Assembly (NCBI GenBank): GCA_025362765.1
Contig: JANYFI010000140.1
Span: 1-9,254, forward strand
Direction: 5' to 3'
From: Ferruginibacter sp.
Lineage (GTDB): Bacteria; Bacteroidota; Bacteroidia; Chitinophagales; Chitinophagaceae
Length of the DNA: 9,254 nt
Shown piece by piece: positions 5,755 through 9,254 of this stretch. A program made the position numbers and the translations under genes. The notes under the pieces are model-generated. The model worked only from the letters and a program-made list of their open reading frames with translations, was not told the origin of the DNA and made no database searches. Positions within the stretch are counted from its first letter, which is position 1. Every line of letters starts with the position of its first letter.

Positions 5755-8700
5755 TTATTGCGCCAGCGATATTCTTACCTGTACACCTGCCCTCGTATTA
5801 GTAATGGGTGCGCTGGAAGAAATGTAGGGGATTACCCTGCGCTGATCAAAATATAATTTCAGGTTTACCCTGCTGTTTAAATAATAATCAATTGTTGGTG
5901 ATAAAGTTATTTCTCTACTTCCTCCGGTAGGTAACGTGGCTGCCTGGTCCAGGCGGTTATTTACGGTTACATTGTCCCGTATCTTCATATCAAACCTGAA
6001 GTTAATTTCGTTGTCCAGTTTACCTTTGCCGCCTTTGCTTAAAAATTTGGGTAATGTAAGGCCGCCCAGTAACCTTAGTCCTTTTTTACGATACCCGCCG
6101 CCAATAGAAAATTCAGTTGACCGGGTTTCACTTAACTGAAAATCTACCAGGCTTAAACTCAGTGTTCGCTGTTTGGTATAGTCTAATTTAAACTGCATTT
6201 GATTGGTAAACATTACATCAATGCCCACCAGCGGAGCAAACTGTTCGGTGATAGTAATGTTTGGCACGAGAAAATAAGGCACGTAATTCCGGGATATGGT
6301 ATCGTAAAATGAAGGATAACCATACCTGTATTGGTCCGCATAAAACAGCGCCGAGGTAAACCCATTCATGCTCAAACTTCCGTTGTAGGCATGTGAGAGC
6401 GTTATATTAGAAAATATTTTTTCCAATCCTTTTACGCGGCTAAGGCCGGTATAATCCAGCTTCCAGTTGGGCTTTGGTATAAAGCCCTTATAAGGATTTG
6501 ACTTAATGTTGGGATTGCTTTGGTTAATAAGCGAAATAGACTTGGGATCTTTACCGGAATAAGCCGCAACAAATGCAGGAATCAACACATCGGTAGCATA
6601 CCGGTTGTACCCGTGTGCATACCCATCCGCATCTGACGGTATGCCTGCGTTGTATTTGTTAGCAGTACCGAGCCGTTGTGAAATAACCTGGCGGTAATCC
6701 TGAAATTTCTGGAAGGTGGCGGAAATTCTGTTGGGATCAAATTTACCAAATAAGGTTTTGTACGATATGTAACTGATATCAAAACTACCGCCTGAATAAG
6801 GACTTAAATGGCCGAAATGACTTCCGCTGCCGGTAGTATCTTTAAATATTTCTGAATAGTTTTTACTGAAGGTTTTATTCAAATTCAGCGAAATGGTTAA
6901 ATCTCTGATTGGTTCCAGTTGCGCCGTTAAAATAAGCCGCTGATCAAATGATTGCTGAAACAATGTACTGAAGTTGCTGTCTTTTGTGATCAATCCTTTT
7001 TTTGCAGCGGCATTCATCCAGCTGGTATCAGGCTGTCGTCCGGCTATAAATCCAATGTCGGGCTGCATGCTGCGCCAGTTGCGGCCCAGCTCCTGAGTAC
7101 TATCCATATAACCTGGTAACCTGGTATTGGCATTTTCAGAAATCGACACATTTACCTGTTTTAAACTGCTTACCAGTTTACCAAAAACCCTGCCCATTGT
7201 TCCCACATATGGCATGGCTTTGGGGTCCTTTATTTTTATTGTTCGTATGCGCTTGATTTCTTTTGTCCTGATGCTATCTTTTGTAACATACCTGTAAATA
7301 GTATCTTTTTTGATGGTAACTTTCTTTTCTGTTCGCTCAGCTTTTGGCTGGTCTATTACTTTGAAAAATTTTAATTTATTGTACAAGCGTGTAAAGTCAA
7401 ACTGGGCGGTAGCTTCTTTTGTTTGACCGTTTTCCAAAATATTTCCTAACTCAACCGCCAGCCTGGAAGCTCCTATCCAGTGATAGGTAGCCTGGTATTT
7501 CAGGTTTACAGTTGTCCAGTCCAGTAAAGGAAATTTAGTGGTCGGCAACGTGTAACTGATATTTCCCGTTTGGTCATACAGCGTATTTCTTCCTCCCTTA
7601 AATAAATTTTTGATGATGGTGTCTTTCTTTTCCTTGGTATCAATGCGGCCATAAGGTTCGTCTATACGGCTGTTATTGGTAGCAGTAAAATCAAAAAGGA
7701 TGGATCGTGTTAAGCCCCAGCGCAAAATATAATCCCGCTGAAACGTAAAATATTTATCATAGGTTTCGGGAATTTTATATTTATCAGAACCCACACTACG
7801 CGGCCTGATGGCGCCAAACTGCCGTTGAATATCAGCCCTGAAACTTAATTGTGACGGCACGGGATTTACATTAAAATCCTTCACCAGGTCAAACCAGTGC
7901 TTTTTACGTTTAGAAAATAATTTCATTTTTTTGAAGGGCTCAAAATATTTTGGCTGGGGCACAAAATTATAGCCCAGACCTCCGCGGTGGCGGGTAATTT
8001 CATTGTTTTCAATTAATGGATTGTGCGCCTGTATATTGATGTATGAATAGCTTACATCCAGGTTTTCAATATCATAAATTTTTGGCTTTTTGGTGCCGGT
8101 GCGGTTTTTACGCACGTTAGTAAAATTCAATGTCTTGGTACTGGTAAAGTCTACAGCGGCATTTTTTATAGAGTCCCTGATACTTGCCGGCGAAACGGCT
8201 AATTTGTCTTTTAATTTTATATCAAGGTCATACGGATCATACTCGGGCATACTAACTGTTTGTGAATAGCTTGCAAAAACAGGAATGGAGATGGCCGCTT
8301 TTTTTGGTAATAATTTTCCCAGCTCAAGGTTGGTGGCAATGTCAAACTGAGTCATATCATCTCTAAATCTTTCATCCACTCTTTGTTCCAGTGTTCCAAA
8401 ACCGGTGGTGTGGGTAGAAATAGATCCGGTGATAGTACCAAGGTCAGCAAGGTTCATATCCATTCTTGCCAAGGCGGCATACCCTCCTTTTTCATTGATA
8501 GAAGTAAGCCTGAGTTCATTTACCCAAATTTCGCCGCAGGCATTGGGATTGTTTACATTTTCCACACCAATTAATATTCCTCTCAATTCACCCAAATTAG
8601 GGTCGCCCATGATGGAATAGGTTTGCCCGTTAGGCTGCGCCTGGCTAAAAATTGTTGTAGGTACACCCTGCACATTGCGCATTTGCTTTAATTTGGGCAG

Positions 8701-9254
8701 TACAGTAAGGTCAACATTAAGGTTATTGATGGCCCGCCACAGGGTATCATTGTAAGCATCTGTATCGGGATTTAGTGTATTTGCCGTAAGCGGCGTGGCA
8801 TACAACGGAATTTTTATCTCGTAATAGTTGCTTACAAAGTCGGTTCCTATCCTAATCACCGCGTTTAAATCCCGGTCGTTGATAGTGCTGTGGGCGCTGC
8901 TTTCCGTGTGAATGTACATTGATAAATTGCCGTACTGCCGAATATCCCGGTTAGCAAAAGTTTGAAAAACACCTCTTGCATCTTTTTTACCAAGACTGCA
9001 AAATTGTAATGACATACTTTGTTCGTTTTGCAACAGGTTTACCCCGTTATTGCTCTGTACCTGCTGGCGTTGGATTTCTCTTGGCGTGCGATAAGGTAGC
9101 GGCGAGCGTTTGTCGTTTTCCTCAATATTTACAGCGCCAACATTAAAATCAACATTGGTATTGATCGGTGAATAAATACCGGAGCTGTCAATTTTATTTT
9201 GAAAAGTACGCCAGGTATTTCTGCTCAATTGTAATTCACCAAAACGCATTACGA
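5755..9254 (-). CDS. sprA: SprA, T9SS outer-membrane translocon channel, C-terminal half
   Basis: SprA (Sov in Porphyromonas) is the very large outer-membrane beta-barrel through which type IX secretion cargo leaves the periplasm; in gliding species it is also needed for motility. About 1165 residues are visible, ending at a TAA (5757-5755 on the minus strand). The frame continues past the right edge, so Met at 9249-9247 is internal. Family members run to roughly 2,300-2,500 residues, so about half is missing. Family-typical segments include NRDIRQYGNLSMYIHTE near residue 105-121, GEIWVNELRL near 236-247, the following GYAALARMDMNLADLGT and GFGTLEQRV, and NTRLPGY near 709. The rest is long alternating amphipathic strands typical of a barrel, ending in GVQVRISLAQ. 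A strongly basic loop lies at 7225-7350. No frameshift or internal stop was seen. The gene is convergent with everything to its left, and its own promoter is outside the window. Confidence 0.93.
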   Translation of the reverse strand, partial: VMRFGELQLSRNTWRTFQNKIDSSGIYSPINTNVDFNVGAVNIEENDKRSPLPYRTPREIQRQQVQSNNGVNLLQNEQSMSLQFCSLGKKDARGVFQTFANRDIRQYGNLSMYIHTESSAHSTINDRDLNAVIRIGTDFVSNYYEIKIPLYATPLTANTLNPDTDAYNDTLWRAINNLNVDLTVLPKLKQMRNVQGVPTTIFSQAQPNGQTYSIMGDPNLGELRGILIGVENVNNPNACGEIWVNELRLTSINEKGGYAALARMDMNLADLGTITGSISTHTTGFGTLEQRVDERFRDDMTQFDIATNLELGKLLPKKAAISIPVFASYSQTVSMPEYDPYDLDIKLKDKLAVSPASIRDSIKNAAVDFTSTKTLNFTNVRKNRTGTKKPKIYDIENLDVSYSYINIQAHNPLIENNEITRHRGGLGYNFVPQPKYFEPFKKMKLFSKRKKHWFDLVKDFNVNPVPSQLSFRADIQRQFGAIRPRSVGSDKYKIPETYDKYFTFQRDYILRWGLTRSILFDFTATNNSRIDEPYGRIDTKEKKDTIIKNLFKGGRNTLYDQTGNISYTLPTTKFPLLDWTTVNLKYQATYHWIGASRLAVELGNILENGQTKEATAQFDFTRLYNKLKFFKVIDQPKAERTEKKVTIKKDTIYRYVTKDSIRTKEIKRIRTIKIKDPKAMPYVGTMGRVFGKLVSSLKQVNVSISENANTRLPGYMDSTQELGRNWRSMQPDIGFIAGRQPDTSWMNAAAKKGLITKDSNFSTLFQQSFDQRLILTAQLEPIRDLTISLNLNKTFSKNYSEIFKDTTGSGSHFGHLSPYSGGSFDISYISYKTLFGKFDPNRISATFQKFQDYRQVISQRLGTANKYNAGIPSDADGYAHGYNRYATDVLIPAFVAAYSGKDPKSISLINQSNPNIKSNPYKGFIPKPNWKLDYTGLSRVKGLEKIFSNITLSHAYNGSLSMNGFTSALFYADQYRYGYPSFYDTISRNYVPYFLVPNITITEQFAPLVGIDVMFTNQMQFKLDYTKQRTLSLSLVDFQLSETRSTEFSIGGGYRKKGLRLLGGLTLPKFLSKGGKGKLDNEINFRFDMKIRDNVTVNNRLDQAATLPTGGSREITLSPTIDYYLNSRVNLKLYFDQRRVIPYISSSAPITNTRAGVQVRISLAQ

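Noticed and set aside
8383..8620. Plus-strand ORFs opposite sprA
   Set aside because: Shadows of the conserved sprA frame; the SprA-typical residues are on the minus strand here.
9247..9249. Met at 9249 (minus strand) as the start of a 1164-residue protein
   Set aside because: The frame stays open beyond it, and SprA proteins are about twice this length; it is an internal Met.
1..9254. CRISPR array, tRNA/rRNA, insertion sequence, riboswitch or phage attachment site
   Set aside because: No regularly spaced exact repeats, cloverleaf or rRNA-like sequence, transposase, or conserved riboswitch core was seen on either strand by reading.

Overview
The window looks like an ordinary chromosomal segment from a Bacteroidota bacterium, most likely in or near the Chitinophagaceae or a related environmental lineage. 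Four things point there: the C-terminal half of SprA, the outer-membrane channel of the type IX secretion system (T9SS); a large PKD/Ig-like protein ending in a gliding-motility-associated C-terminal sorting domain; a TAnnTTTG-type -7 promoter element directly in front of one gene; and start codons without clear Shine-Dalgarno sequences. Genus or species cannot be read from the sequence.

Layout from left to right. 2-691 (+) is the 3' part of an alpha/beta hydrolase whose start lies outside the window. 767-3400 (+) is an 877-residue secreted multidomain surface protein that is a predicted T9SS cargo. 3557-4321 (+) is a complete YdfG-like short-chain dehydrogenase with an almost leaderless promoter. 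4493-4966 (+) is a small exported protein of unknown function, followed by a clear intrinsic terminator at 5007-5032. 5116-5619 (+) is an AT-rich small protein of unknown function. 5755-9254 (-) is the C-terminal half of sprA, running convergently towards the other genes; its 5' half lies beyond the right edge. The 135 bp between the two convergent genes holds a nested inverted repeat.

The functional link is between the 877-residue protein, which carries a C-terminal domain of the kind recognised by T9SS, and SprA, through which such cargo crosses the outer membrane. They are on opposite strands with three unrelated genes between them, so this is proximity and not an operon. The other genes show no evident pathway connection. 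No RNA gene, mobile element, CRISPR array or integration site was seen, and no intergenic gap exceeds 300 bp (the longest, 4322-4492, is 171 bp). I found nothing that justifies claiming a new biological system. The least explained items are the AT-rich gene at 5116, the exported protein at 4493 and the inverted repeats at 4410-4444 and 5674-5718.
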